This document shows positions 1 to 8,689 of a stretch of DNA of 64,000 nt, piece after piece. A program made the translations under genes and the position numbers. Below the pieces are notes generated by a model. The model had not been told where the DNA came from. It did not search any database and saw nothing but the letters and a program-made list of their open reading frames with translations. Location: assembly GCA_963751395.1 (NCBI GenBank), contig CAVVUC010000003.1:62001-126000 (forward strand). Reading direction: 5' to 3'. Source of the stretch: CAVVUC01 sp963751395 (GTDB lineage: Bacteria; Verrucomicrobiota; Verrucomicrobiia; Chthoniobacterales; Chthoniobacteraceae). Each line of letters opens with the position of its first letter. The stretch's first letter is position 1.

Positions 1-491
1 CTGCGTGACGGCGCCGCGAGCCTCAGCCGCCAGCATTTGCGGTAGAGCATGATGTCGTCGTCCGCCTCGATGTTCGCGTTCGTCCAATAAAGGAACCGAA
101 GCGCGATGTCCTCGTAGCTGATGTCTGTGTTCCGCACTTTGGTGTCGAAACTGGCGGAGGTGATTTTCTCCGCGCCGCTTTTTGTCACTTCCTCCAGGCG
201 CGAACCCTTCTCGCCGAGACGGAGCACGAGCGCCAGGTCGGGTTTCGTGAACTCGTAGCGAATTTCCCCGCCGTCAAGCAGAAGCTTGAACGGAACGGCT
301 TGATCGCCCGTGCGCAGGCGGCCATTGAGCACGCGATGCTGTTCGCTCTGGTTCAGCCGCACCTCTTTGAGAATCTCCCCGGCAGTCGGCTGGACGCTCT
401 GTGCGTTCGCATGGAGTTCCGCGCAGCAGGCCAGCGGCACCATGAGCAGGAGTGCCGCGATTCGTGCCTTTACTTGTTTTTTCATCGCCAT
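1..491 (-). CDS. Secreted LolA-like / lipoprotein-sorting-type protein, 3' end outside window
   Basis: The reading frame is open from the left edge to an ATG at 491 (a second ATG lies two codons further in, at 485), giving about 163 residues of an N-terminal part. It starts with basic residues and a hydrophobic stretch ending near ACCAELHA, which looks like a signal peptide, so the protein is probably periplasmic. The following region resembles the outer-membrane lipoprotein-sorting protein family (COG2834-like): a short helical start and then alternating strands with the text LLLDGGEIRYEF. The family assignment is tentative. It is divergent from the PAP2 gene with only about 17 bp between the starts. 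The stop codon lies outside the window. Confidence 0.6.
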   Translation of the reverse strand, partial: MAMKKQVKARIAALLLMVPLACCAELHANAQSVQPTAGEILKEVRLNQSEQHRVLNGRLRTGDQAVPFKLLLDGGEIRYEFTKPDLALVLRLGEKGSRLEEVTKSGAEKITSASFDTKVRNTDISYEDIALRFLYWTNANIEADDDIMLYRKCWRLRLAAPSR

Positions 492-508
492 AGTTTCGTA
501 GTTCACGA

Positions 509-1165
509 ATGGAACAGCAGCTTCATTTTCTAATCAATCGGGAATGGACATGCCCCGCTCTTGATTTGTTCATGGCAGCGATGTCGAGCTTCGCTTTGTG
601 GCGGTGGCCGCTCATCATCGTCGGCGTCTGCCTTGCGCTCTTTGGCGGCTTCAGAGCGCGAATGATGCTGATTGTCTTGCTGATGACGCTCGCGATCGCA
701 GACGGCATTGTCTGCGCTTCGCTAAAAAGGATCATCGGCAGGCCGCGTCCGCACCAGGTTTCCGGCAATGTCCGCATCGTGGATCTGGCGCGGGTAAAAC
801 CGGTGTTTGTCGCCTTGTTCAAGGAACCGAAGGTGACGATGTCCCGCCCGCTGGAAGGTCTCGTTCGCGGGCGTTCATTTCCGTCGTCGCACACGGTGAA
901 CAACTTCTGCATCGCGGTTGTCGTGACGGCGTTTTACCGGCACCGGGGATGGCTCTGTTTCATTCCCGCAGCCCTGGTCGCCTATTCGCGCATCTACGTC
1001 GGGGCGCACTGGCCGGGCGATGTCCTGACCTCCATCTTTCTCGCAATCGGGCTCTCTCTGCTGCTGCTCGTGGCATTTGAATTTCTTTGGAGGAAGATCG
1101 GGCCGCGTCTGGTTCCGAAGGTTTACGCCGGCCATCCGGCGCTTTTGGGAGGCGCAGCAGCATGA
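509..1165 (+). CDS. PAP2-family phosphatase, membrane bound
   Basis: This 218-residue membrane protein carries the complete type 2 phosphatidic acid phosphatase signature: K73 with RPRP at 78-81, PSSH at 125-128, and SR at 160-161 followed by H167 and D171. Enzymes of this family dephosphorylate lipid phosphates or undecaprenyl pyrophosphate at the membrane. Its stop overlaps the start of the next gene as ATGA, and the third gene overlaps in the same manner, so the three are translationally coupled. The context (two polyprenyl-phosphate-sugar enzymes) suggests a role in recycling the polyprenyl carrier or trimming lipid A phosphates; that is inference. Confidence 0.85.
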   Translation: MEQQLHFLINREWTCPALDLFMAAMSSFALWRWPLIIVGVCLALFGGFRARMMLIVLLMTLAIADGIVCASLKRIIGRPRPHQVSGNVRIVDLARVKPVFVALFKEPKVTMSRPLEGLVRGRSFPSSHTVNNFCIAVVVTAFYRHRGWLCFIPAALVAYSRIYVGAHWPGDVLTSIFLAIGLSLLLLVAFEFLWRKIGPRLVPKVYAGHPALLGGAAA

Positions 1166-2739
1166 AACCGCGCCACTGGCTTTTCGCATTGCTCGCGGCA
1201 CTCACGCTCGGGCGGTTCGTGTATATCGGCCTGAACGAGTTAACGCCAGACGAAGCCTACTACCATCTGTGGGCGCAACATCCTGACTGGAGCTATTACA
1301 GCAAAGGCCCCGGCGTTGCGATGGCGATCAAGGCCGGGACGGCGCTCTTCGGCGCGACGGAATTCGGTGTGCGCTTTTTGAGTCCGCTGTTCGCGCTGGG
1401 CACCAGTTTGATCCTGTTCTCTTTCGCGCGACGACTTTACGGCGAGCCTGTTGCGGTCTGGACCGTCGTCGTGATGAACATGATCCCGATTTTCCAGGTC
1501 GGCGGAATGGTGATGACGATCGATCCGATCTCGATTTTTTTCTGGGCGGCGGCCCTTTACACCTTCTGGCTCGCGCTCGAAGAGAGTCCGCGCTTCAGCC
1601 TTTACTGGCCTCTGACCGGCCTGTTCATCGGCTTGGGGTTTCTCGCGAAATACACCAACGCGATGCAGTTCGTGTCGATCCTGCTTGTTCTCGCGACCAC
1701 CGGAAAGTTTCGCCGCGAATTCGCCCGCCCCGGCTTCTGGTCCATGCTCGCAGTGTTCGCTCTTTGCACGATCCCGGTCATCGTCTGGAACAAAAATCAC
1801 GCCTGGATCACGCTGGTCCACCTGCAAAGCAGAGGCGGGTTGGACAGCCGCTTCGCGGTTCATCCCACTGCGCTGCTCGAGTTTATCGGCGCGCAGGCGC
1901 TGGTGTATTCGCCGCTGATTTTCATCGGGATGATGCTCGCGCTCTGGTGGGCGCGGACGGAGGCGAAGTGGCATTTCAAACCACGTTTCCTCAGCCTGTT
2001 CGCGCTGCCGCTTTTCGTCATGTATTTCCTGCTCGCCCTGAAAAAACCGGGCCAGCCGAACTGGACCGCGCCGGCTTACCTGAGCATGGGCATTCTCGCC
2101 ACCGCCTTCTGGTACGAAGGGGTGAAGACGAGCGCGTGGAAAAGAACATTTGCCGCGAGCGGGCTCGTGCTCGGCCTTGTGATGAGCCTGGTGGTTTTGA
2201 ATTTCGACCTGCTTCGCGACATCGGCATTCCAATACCTTACAAGCGCGATCCCGGTGCAAGGTTGCGCGGCTGGAAGACGACCACGATCAAGATTGAAGA
2301 ACTGCGGAAGAAATTTGAAGCCGGGTCCGGCAAGCCGGCTTTTCTCATCGGGAGCAGCTATCAGGCGGCGGCATGCGTGTCGTTTTATCTCACCGACAAG
2401 CGGATCGAGGGGCCCGGGCACCCGCCCGTTTACTGCCCGGAGTCGCAGATGATCGAGAATCAATTTTCATTTTGGCCGCGCTACGATGAGTTCGTCACGC
2501 TGCCGCCGGGCGTCCAGCGACCAGACACGTATTACACCGAAGAAGAGGGCGTGAATCTGTTCGTCGGACGCAACGCCCTTTACATTGCCGACAACAATGA
2601 TGACCGTCCGCCCACGGCGATCAGGAGCGGCTTCGAACGCGTCGAACCGCTCGTGTTTTTCGAAGTGCAACGGCGAGGTCAGGCGTTGCGCAGAGTCCAC
2701 GTTTTCGCCTGCTACAACTACCGCACCCGCTCGCTGTGA
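1162..2739 (+). CDS. GT39/GT83-type (PMT/ArnT-like) membrane glycosyltransferase
   Basis: A 525-residue polytopic protein. It has the acidic DE pair at residues 30-31 in the first periplasmic loop (TPDEAYYHLWA), characteristic of the PMT/ArnT superfamily that transfers a sugar from a polyprenyl-phosphate donor. About ten hydrophobic segments occupy residues 5-400 and a soluble C-terminal portion follows. The ATG at 1162 was chosen because it overlaps the PAP2 stop (ATGA); an upstream in-frame start at 1087 lies entirely inside the PAP2 gene. The donor is probably made by the GT2 enzyme encoded next. The acceptor (lipid A, glycan or protein) cannot be told from sequence. Confidence 0.83.
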   Translation: MKPRHWLFALLAALTLGRFVYIGLNELTPDEAYYHLWAQHPDWSYYSKGPGVAMAIKAGTALFGATEFGVRFLSPLFALGTSLILFSFARRLYGEPVAVWTVVVMNMIPIFQVGGMVMTIDPISIFFWAAALYTFWLALEESPRFSLYWPLTGLFIGLGFLAKYTNAMQFVSILLVLATTGKFRREFARPGFWSMLAVFALCTIPVIVWNKNHAWITLVHLQSRGGLDSRFAVHPTALLEFIGAQALVYSPLIFIGMMLALWWARTEAKWHFKPRFLSLFALPLFVMYFLLALKKPGQPNWTAPAYLSMGILATAFWYEGVKTSAWKRTFAASGLVLGLVMSLVVLNFDLLRDIGIPIPYKRDPGARLRGWKTTTIKIEELRKKFEAGSGKPAFLIGSSYQAAACVSFYLTDKRIEGPGHPPVYCPESQMIENQFSFWPRYDEFVTLPPGVQRPDTYYTEEEGVNLFVGRNALYIADNNDDRPPTAIRSGFERVEPLVFFEVQRRGQALRRVHVFACYNYRTRSL

Positions 2740-3458
2740 TTTCTGTCGTCATCCCGCTGTACAATGAGGAGGAAAATCTGCCGGCGCTGCAGAGCGAATT
2801 GGAGCAGGCCCTCTCCGGACGCAACTGCGAATTTGTGTTCATCGACGACGGCTCGAAGGACCGGACGCTGGCGACCATCAGGCGCACCCCTGCCGTCCGC
2901 GTGATCGAGTTCGAGCACAATGCCGGCCAGAGCGCGGCGATGTACGCCGGCATTCATGCGGCCCGCGGCGATGTGATCGTTCTGCTCGACGGCGATCTTC
3001 AAAACGATCCCGGCGACATCCCGAAGCTGCTCGCGGAGATCGAAAAGGGCGCGGACCTCGTCTGCGGCTACCGCGCAAAACGCAGGGACAACCTCGCGAA
3101 GAAAATTTCGAGCCGTGTTGCCAACGCGATCCGCAGCCGTTTTACCAGGGACGGCGTGCGCGACACCGGCTGCACGCTCAAGGCCATGCGCCGTGAATGC
3201 CGCGATGCTCTCGTTCCGTTTCGCGGCATGCACCGGTTCCTACCGGCCCTGATCAAAGGCGCGGGATTTAAGATCGTCGAGATCCCCGTCAACCACCGCC
3301 CCCGCATTCACGGCGAGAGCAAATACAAATTTGGCAGCCGCGTTTTCAAGGCGACCGCGGACATGTTTGCCGTCCGCTGGCTGCTCTCGCGGCAGTTGAA
3401 ATTCCGCATCAGGAGCGAGTCCCCCGGAAATGTCGAAAGCATCGACACGTTTCACTGA
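2736..3458 (+). CDS. Polyprenyl-phosphate sugar transferase, GT2 (DPM1-like)
   Basis: This 240-residue GT2 protein starts with SVVIPLYNEEENL, then FIDDGSKDRT and the catalytic LLDGDLQNDP, and has no C-terminal membrane pair. It is therefore like the short dolichol/undecaprenyl-phosphate mannosyltransferases. It would charge the lipid carrier with a sugar for the adjacent PMT-type enzyme. The start is a GTG at 2736 that overlaps the upstream TGA in a GTGA arrangement; no better ATG exists upstream. The C-terminal end runs into a short region with an 8-bp hairpin that may terminate transcription. Confidence 0.85.
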   Translation: MISVVIPLYNEEENLPALQSELEQALSGRNCEFVFIDDGSKDRTLATIRRTPAVRVIEFEHNAGQSAAMYAGIHAARGDVIVLLDGDLQNDPGDIPKLLAEIEKGADLVCGYRAKRRDNLAKKISSRVANAIRSRFTRDGVRDTGCTLKAMRRECRDALVPFRGMHRFLPALIKGAGFKIVEIPVNHRPRIHGESKYKFGSRVFKATADMFAVRWLLSRQLKFRIRSESPGNVESIDTFH

Positions 3459-3460
3459 CA

Positions 3461-3488
3461 TGTCGAAATGCCGGGTGGCTTTTCGACA
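3461..3488. terminator. Possible bidirectional hairpin between convergent genes
   Basis: TGTCGAAA at 3461-3468 is perfectly complementary to TTTCGACA at 3481-3488, giving an 8-bp stem with a 12-nt loop just after the GT2 stop and before the end of the convergent fic gene. There is no clear U tract, so intrinsic termination is uncertain. Confidence 0.35.
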
Positions 3489-3520
3489 CTTCGTCGGGAT
3501 GTGTCGATGGCGGCGACACT

Positions 3521-4603
3521 TCAGGCCGTGAGGACTTTCAACAGGGCCGGGTGTTTGAAGAGAACTTCGCGCCCTTTCTTCTCACCCTTGAGGATGCCGA
3601 GCTTCTCGAGCGCTTGCAGGTATTCCGATGCCGTCTGGCGCTGGGCAAGCCCGGCGTCCACGAGGAATTGAATCTTCGAGTAGGGCTGCGTGAAGATCAG
3701 TTCGACAAGTTCCTTGGAATAGACCTTGGCCGGCAGCTTGGCGCGGCAAAGCGCGAGCGTTTGATCGAACAGGTCGCGGATGGCGAGGATGCGGCTCGTG
3801 GTCCACGCGGCGGTTTCCTCGACGCCGGTCAGGATGAACATCAGCCATTCCTCCCACGCGCCGCGCTCCGTGACTCCGGCAAGCAGGCGGTAGTATTCGG
3901 ACTTGTGCTGGATGAGGTGGCGGCTCAGGTAGAGCACCGGGATGCGGAGCAGGCCGGCGTGGATGAGAAAAAGGATATTGAGGATGCGACCGGTGCGGCC
4001 ATTGCCGTCGGTGAACGGATGGATCGCTTCGAACTGGTAATGCGCCACGGCCATGCGCACGAGCGGGTCGAGGTCGTCTTCGCCGAGGAGAAAAGTCTCG
4101 AGGTTCCTGAGCTTCGCGCGCATGACGGCGGTGCCGACGGGTGGTGTGTAAACGATGTGGCGCGTGGCGGTGTTTCCAATCATAACGCCCTGATCGGTCC
4201 GGAACTTGACCTTCTCGTGGCGAAGCACGCCGCAGAGATCTTCGAGCAGTCCGAGCCGAAACGCGCCGGACTGCACGGATTCAAAGCCCCGGCGCAGCGC
4301 GGCCCGGTAGCGAAGGACTTCCTTCGTCGCGGGATCGGTAACGCGGCTTTCGTCGAGCGCGGCCTGAAACAGCGCGTCCTGCGTGGTGACGATGTTCTCG
4401 ATCTCGGAGCTGAGCTTGGCTTCCTGGAGCGGGATGGCGTTGATGAGCACCGCCTGATTCGGAATGAGGTCGCCAGCGCCTTTGAGTTCGGCGAGGGCTT
4501 TGTTCGCCGCCACGCATTTCTTGAGGACGCGCTTCGTTTCCAATTCGCGGCGCGGCGGCAGGAGCGGCAGGTCGTTGTAGGGTTCCTTCGGGTCGAAGCT
4601 CAT
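3521..4603 (-). CDS. Fic-domain protein (AMPylase family) with inhibitory motif
   Basis: A 360-residue protein with the full Fic catalytic motif HPFTDGNGRTGR at residues 195-206 and a likely autoinhibitory helix SSEIEN at 65-70, matching the S/TxxxEG/N pattern of class II Fic proteins in which the helix precedes the core. Residues 310-360 look like a winged-helix segment. Such proteins usually transfer AMP from ATP to a protein hydroxyl and are held inactive by the inhibitory helix. It is of full length and stands alone, with a repeat-rich element upstream. No target can be inferred from the neighbours. Confidence 0.9.
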   Translation of the reverse strand: MSFDPKEPYNDLPLLPPRRELETKRVLKKCVAANKALAELKGAGDLIPNQAVLINAIPLQEAKLSSEIENIVTTQDALFQAALDESRVTDPATKEVLRYRAALRRGFESVQSGAFRLGLLEDLCGVLRHEKVKFRTDQGVMIGNTATRHIVYTPPVGTAVMRAKLRNLETFLLGEDDLDPLVRMAVAHYQFEAIHPFTDGNGRTGRILNILFLIHAGLLRIPVLYLSRHLIQHKSEYYRLLAGVTERGAWEEWLMFILTGVEETAAWTTSRILAIRDLFDQTLALCRAKLPAKVYSKELVELIFTQPYSKIQFLVDAGLAQRQTASEYLQALEKLGILKGEKKGREVLFKHPALLKVLTA

Positions 4604-4685
4604 GCGAGAGGAAGCCGAAAGTAAAAGAAGCGCGCCGGGTTTGAAAGGCTTTCGTAAACGCGGAATGCGGAAGGGCGGAACCGGA

Positions 4686-5138
4686 GAAAGTGGGAAGTCG
4701 GAACGCGGAAGGCGGAAGGCGGAAGGCGGAATGGCGGAAGGCGGAATGACGGAAGGCGGAATGACGGAAGGCGGAATGACGGAAGGCGGAAATGAAAAAA
4801 AGAAGGCGCCCAGGGACGGTTTGCAAAATGAAAATAGCCCAGCGCTTCAGCGCTGGGATTTCCGCGACCGGAACGGGCCGAGTCCCGGCAGGGACGAAAG
4901 AACCGTTCTGTCGTCCCTGCCGGGACTCGCCATCAGAATGAACACCGATACCCAGTGCTAAAGCACTGGGCTATTTTCAAACACAGATTCCGCGTTCCGC
5001 ATTCCGCGTTCCGCAATCCGCATTCCGCAACCCACGTTCCGCCTTCCGCCTTCCGCGTTCCGCATTCCGCGTTCCGCATTCCGCATTCCGCAACCCACGT
5101 TCCGCCTTCCGCCTTCCGCGTTCCGACTTCCCACTTTC
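4686..5138. repeat. MITE-like element with 39-bp perfect terminal inverted repeats
   Basis: Bases 4686-4724 and 5100-5138 are perfect 39-bp inverted copies (left arm begins GAAAGTGGGAAGTCGG). Inside lie a 15-bp tandem repeat (4721-4791), a pair of near-identical 26-bp palindromic segments containing AATAGCCCAG (about 4832-4857 and 4953-4978), and between them a 17-bp perfect stem of GAGTCCCGGCAGGGACG type with a 15-nt loop. The right arm is made of TTCCGCNN octamers. No transposase frame is present. The element ends exactly at the stop codon of the exonuclease gene. Confidence 0.8.
4721..4791 (+). repeat. 15-bp tandem repeat, about 4.7 copies
   Basis: The unit GGAAGGCGGAATGAC is repeated at 4721 (one mismatch), 4736, 4751 and 4766, with a partial copy to 4791. 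It sits inside the larger inverted-repeat element and is the purine-strand counterpart of the TTCCGC words that fill the spacers of the toxin-antitoxin island. Confidence 0.9.
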
Positions 5139-6048
5139 AAAAAAGCTCGCCCTGCGTGTGCGGAGCGATTTTCGCCGACTCGTCTTTGATCTCCTGAAGC
5201 AGCGATTTGAACTCGCACTTTTCGAGCGCGGCGATGAGCGCGGGATGGTCGGGGCGGATGACCAATCCTTCGAGCGGCACAGGGAGCGGCAGGTCGAGGT
5301 CGAGCTTCACCATCTCGCGGTTTTGCAAAATCTGCTCTCGTGCGGCTTTGAGCTTTTCGCGGATGCGCTCGTTTTTCACCGTCTCGAAATCGGCGAGCAG
5401 CGCGTCGAGTCCGCCGTGCGTCTGGATCAACGCCGCCGCGTTCTTCGGGCCGAGTCCGTTCACGCCGGGAATGTTGTCCGCCGAGTCGCCGACGAGGCAA
5501 AGCACCTCGCCGATCTGCTTCGGCGTGACGCCCCATTTTTTCATCACGCTCTCCGCGCCGAGCAGCGCGAACGTGTCGCCCGGCGACGCGAGATCGGTCT
5601 TGTTCGTCGAATAGACTTTCACGCATTCATCGACGAGCTGGAACAAATCCTTGTCGTTGGTCGCGAGCACGACTTCGACATTTTTCGCCATCGCTTCGTG
5701 TGTGTAGGAGGCCATCAAGTCGTCCGCCTCCGTGTTCGGCAGCCCGAGGCTGTGGAAGCCGAGCGACGGCATGAGTTTGCGGATGAAATCGAGCTGCGGC
5801 CTCATTTCATCGGGCATCTCGGCCCGCTGCTGTTTGTATTCGGGCTGAAGCGTCGTGCGGCGCTCCGGCAGCCCTTCGTCCCAGATCACCGCACCCAGGT
5901 CCGGCTTCAAATCCTTCACCATCCGGCGGATCGTCTTGATGAAACCGTAGATCGCATTCGTCGGCTCTCCACGCGAGTTGCTCAGATTCCGGATCGCAAA
6001 AAACGAGCGGTAAACGTAGTAGTGGCCGTCAACGAGAAGGAGCTTCAT
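5137..6048 (-). CDS. 5'-3' exonuclease (PolA N-terminal / Xni-like flap nuclease)
   Basis: The 303-residue protein matches the stand-alone 5'-3' exonuclease domain of DNA polymerase I. It has the N-terminal LVDGHYYVYRSF, the metal-binding acidic sets EADDLM (about residue 107) and TNDKDLFQL (about 131), and a helix-three-turn-helix DNA clamp GDSADNIPGVNGLGPK at about 188-203. No polymerase domain follows. It would cleave RNA primers or flaps during replication and repair. The last codons abut the right terminal repeat of the MITE-like element, so the stop may have been affected by the insertion. Confidence 0.88.
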   Translation of the reverse strand: MKLLLVDGHYYVYRSFFAIRNLSNSRGEPTNAIYGFIKTIRRMVKDLKPDLGAVIWDEGLPERRTTLQPEYKQQRAEMPDEMRPQLDFIRKLMPSLGFHSLGLPNTEADDLMASYTHEAMAKNVEVVLATNDKDLFQLVDECVKVYSTNKTDLASPGDTFALLGAESVMKKWGVTPKQIGEVLCLVGDSADNIPGVNGLGPKNAAALIQTHGGLDALLADFETVKNERIREKLKAAREQILQNREMVKLDLDLPLPVPLEGLVIRPDHPALIAALEKCEFKSLLQEIKDESAKIAPHTQGELF

Positions 6049-6212
6049 GGAGGCGGGAAGTTACACCACGACGGACACGAAGATCACGAAGCAAAAGCCG
6101 TCCGTCCACTTTCGGTTTGTTGATCGCGAGCGCGGCTGGGTTGCTCTGGAGAAACCGCGCGTCGATGCGAAGCCGCAGTTGCAACACGAAGGGCGCGAAG
6201 GGATGACCCGCA

Positions 6213-7109
6213 TCAAAGCCCGCGGAACGCCTGCACGCTGCGGACAAAATCGTCGGGAACGCCGAAATCGAAGCGCTCGGCGTTTTCCATTTCCAATGCG
6301 AGATAGCCTTCGCGCTGCCGCTGAATTTCCTGGGCGCGCGTGAGCTGGAACTCCCCGTTGTCGCGCACGTTGTCGCGAATCATTTCGCCGAGGATGTCGT
6401 AAATCGACGGCGCCAGCAGGTGCATCCCGAACCAGCCGAGGAAATCGTCCGCGCCGAGTCCGTCCACGCGCAGTTTCTCGCGTGCGGTGGCGACGTCGGG
6501 CTTCTCGATGATGAGCGACACATCGATCAGTCGCGGGTTGTCCGCGCGACGTTTCCCGGCAATCGTGCCGTAGCCTTTGAGCTCATGCGGCGCGATCCGG
6601 TTCACGGCTGAGACACTCCTGCCATCGGACTTTGATGCCATCTCCGCGAGTTCGCGGCATGGCGAGACCGGCTCGCCGCGAAACAAATGGTCGCCGAGAC
6701 AGAGCAGCACCATTTCGCCACCGGCAAAACCTTTCGTCTGATAAACCGCGTGGCCGTAGCCTTCCTGCTCGTGTTGCACAGCAAAGCAAACGCGTGAGGC
6801 GAGATCGCGCATCGCGCGCGCCTCGGCTAGCAGCTCGGGATATTTGGCGAGCCGCTTGAGGTAGTCGTCGCCGGGGCCTTCGAGGTAGGCGCGGATCGGC
6901 GCGTCGTCGCCGGGCTGGACGATGATGCAAATCTCCTCGATCCCTGCGCCGACGAGTTCGAGCAGGTGGTAATGGATCAGCGCCCGGGCGATGCCGTCCT
7001 TGCCGACGACGGGAAAGAGTTCCTTCTTCACCGCGTGCGAGGCGGGGAAATGGCGGGTGCCAAGCCCGGCGGCGGGAACGACAGCTTTGCGGACAATCTG
7101 TGACTTCAT
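6213..7109 (-). CDS. Sugar-1-phosphate uridylyltransferase, GalU-like
   Basis: A 298-residue nucleotidyltransferase with the N-terminal PAAGLGTRHFPASHAVKKE, where GLGTR binds the nucleotide and the lysine contacts phosphate, as in GalU. The central FLGWFGMHLL and C-terminal GEFQLT match the family. It converts a sugar 1-phosphate plus UTP to a UDP-sugar. It lies 3 bp downstream of the GHMP kinase gene in the same direction, so the two probably form a kinase-then-uridylyltransferase salvage pathway. The sugar is unknown. An ordinary galU is possible, but the divergence from the usual KKE...PVVDKPAIQY pattern favours a specialised enzyme. Confidence 0.8.
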   Translation of the reverse strand: MKSQIVRKAVVPAAGLGTRHFPASHAVKKELFPVVGKDGIARALIHYHLLELVGAGIEEICIIVQPGDDAPIRAYLEGPGDDYLKRLAKYPELLAEARAMRDLASRVCFAVQHEQEGYGHAVYQTKGFAGGEMVLLCLGDHLFRGEPVSPCRELAEMASKSDGRSVSAVNRIAPHELKGYGTIAGKRRADNPRLIDVSLIIEKPDVATAREKLRVDGLGADDFLGWFGMHLLAPSIYDILGEMIRDNVRDNGEFQLTRAQEIQRQREGYLALEMENAERFDFGVPDDFVRSVQAFRGL

Positions 7110-7112
7110 CGT

Positions 7113-8561
7113 TTACGCCTCATTCCGCCGCCAGCCATTCGCGCCGAACACGTAATGCCGAGCGCCGAATTCGATCGCGCCCGGTGACGTGTCTTCGAAG
7201 ATGTCCGGCATCGCGCCGACGCGCCGCGAATACTCGGTCGCGATCTGCGGGATGTGTTCCTTCAGCGCGTCGAGTCTTCCGAACACCGCCACGGTTCCGC
7301 CCGTGCCGCCGCCGGTGATCTTCGCGCCGTAAAGCCCGCACGCAGGTCCGCGTTTGCGCACCGCCTCGACGAGGAAATCCACCTCCTCGACCGAGAGCTG
7401 GCAGTTGTCGCGATAGCTCTCGTGCGCGCCATACATCGCCTCGCCCGCCGCGATGAGCGCCTTCTCATCTCCGCTCTTCGCAGCTTGCAGCGCCTCCATG
7501 AACTTGAGCACGCGCTCGTTTTCCTCGACCGGATGGCGTGTGGGGCCGGCGACACGATAGGTCGCGTCGGGCTGAATCGTCGTCACCGGGTCGTCGTGCG
7601 TTTTGTGCCTGGCGAGGAACTCGGAGCCGACGATCGCCTCGGGTATCTCCGGCAAAAACTGCGCGCGCAATTCCTCCGACGAAAGCTCGGTGAGATAATC
7701 GAGCGCCGCGCGTCCGGTGCGGGCGCGGATTTCGTTGATGATCTTCTTCCCGACGAACGCGCCGATGCGCGTGTCGCTGTATGGGTTCCCGGCGACCGAG
7801 TGGCGCACCATCGAGTTGATGCCGACGAAGCCTGTGCCCGCCGGGATTTCCACCTCGCCCATCACCTTGCCAGGCCGGCAGAGAATGTGCGTGAGTTTTC
7901 CACGACGCCCGCTCGTGATCGCGATTTGATCCATGATGCCGCACGGCGCGCCGACGACGTGATTCTCGGCCATCTGCCCGAGCCGGGCGATGCGCGGGGC
8001 GTCGAGCGCGAGGCCGAGGTAGGCGTTAAGGCAGGTGAGCGTGCCGATCTCGACCGCAGCCGAACTCCCGATGCCGACGTTCATCGGCACCGCGCTGAGC
8101 AGCAGCATGCTGAAGCCGAAGGGCATCTTCACCGACTCCTCTTTTAGCAGGGTGAAAATGCAGCCGCCGATGTAAGCCGCCCACGAGACGAGCGGGTTCG
8201 CATGGCACAGGCTGCGAATCTCGCCGTAGCTGCCGAGGCCGTCGCCCGACGCGAAGTAATCGAGTGGAATGCGCGTCTCGACCGGCAGGCTGCGCTTGCC
8301 GGTTTGGATCGTGCGGATGCGCAGCGTGCGATCGGTGCGGGGTTGCAGCGCCATCAGCATCCCGCGCCCGAGCACGGCCTCGCAGACGTTTGCGCCGGAG
8401 TAGTCGGCGATGCCGCCCATCACATCGAGCCGGGCCGGCACGCGCGCGACCCAGACTTCGCCGCTGTTGAAAAATCCCGCGAAGCCGGTCGGATCGCTGT
8501 TCGGTTTCATCAGGAGCCGCTCGAACTCCTGCACTTCAAAAGGGAGATGGTCGTTCGTCAT
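7113..8561 (-). CDS. GHMP-family sugar kinase (galactokinase / L-arabinokinase-like)
   Basis: A 482-residue kinase with the three GHMP motifs: the sugar-binding MGGIADYSG at about 48-56, the ATP-binding VGIGSSAAVEI at about 168-178, and KITGGGTGGTV at about 427. GGIADYSG resembles plant L-arabinokinase and differs from the GEHTDY of classical galactokinases. The protein would phosphorylate the anomeric carbon of a sugar with ATP. It is immediately followed by a GalU-like gene, mirroring the plant arabinokinase/UDP-sugar pyrophosphorylase route. The substrate remains unproven. The start at 8561 is the only ATG before the conserved start region. Confidence 0.82.
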   Translation of the reverse strand: MTNDHLPFEVQEFERLLMKPNSDPTGFAGFFNSGEVWVARVPARLDVMGGIADYSGANVCEAVLGRGMLMALQPRTDRTLRIRTIQTGKRSLPVETRIPLDYFASGDGLGSYGEIRSLCHANPLVSWAAYIGGCIFTLLKEESVKMPFGFSMLLLSAVPMNVGIGSSAAVEIGTLTCLNAYLGLALDAPRIARLGQMAENHVVGAPCGIMDQIAITSGRRGKLTHILCRPGKVMGEVEIPAGTGFVGINSMVRHSVAGNPYSDTRIGAFVGKKIINEIRARTGRAALDYLTELSSEELRAQFLPEIPEAIVGSEFLARHKTHDDPVTTIQPDATYRVAGPTRHPVEENERVLKFMEALQAAKSGDEKALIAAGEAMYGAHESYRDNCQLSVEEVDFLVEAVRKRGPACGLYGAKITGGGTGGTVAVFGRLDALKEHIPQIATEYSRRVGAMPDIFEDTSPGAIEFGARHYVFGANGWRRNEA

Positions 8562-8689
8562 GGAAGTCGGGTGCGCATTATCGCGGAGAAAGACGTGCGC
8601 GGTCTATTGATTTTTCGGGCGGACGTTCGCGTTTCGGTCTGGAAAGATTTGCGTTCCATCGTTTCGGCGCGCCTGCTTAATCTCCGCCC

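Noticed and set aside
1240..2463. 407-codon minus-strand frame across the GT39-type gene
   Set aside because: Composition-driven shadow frame, rich in Arg, Glu and Gln without domains.
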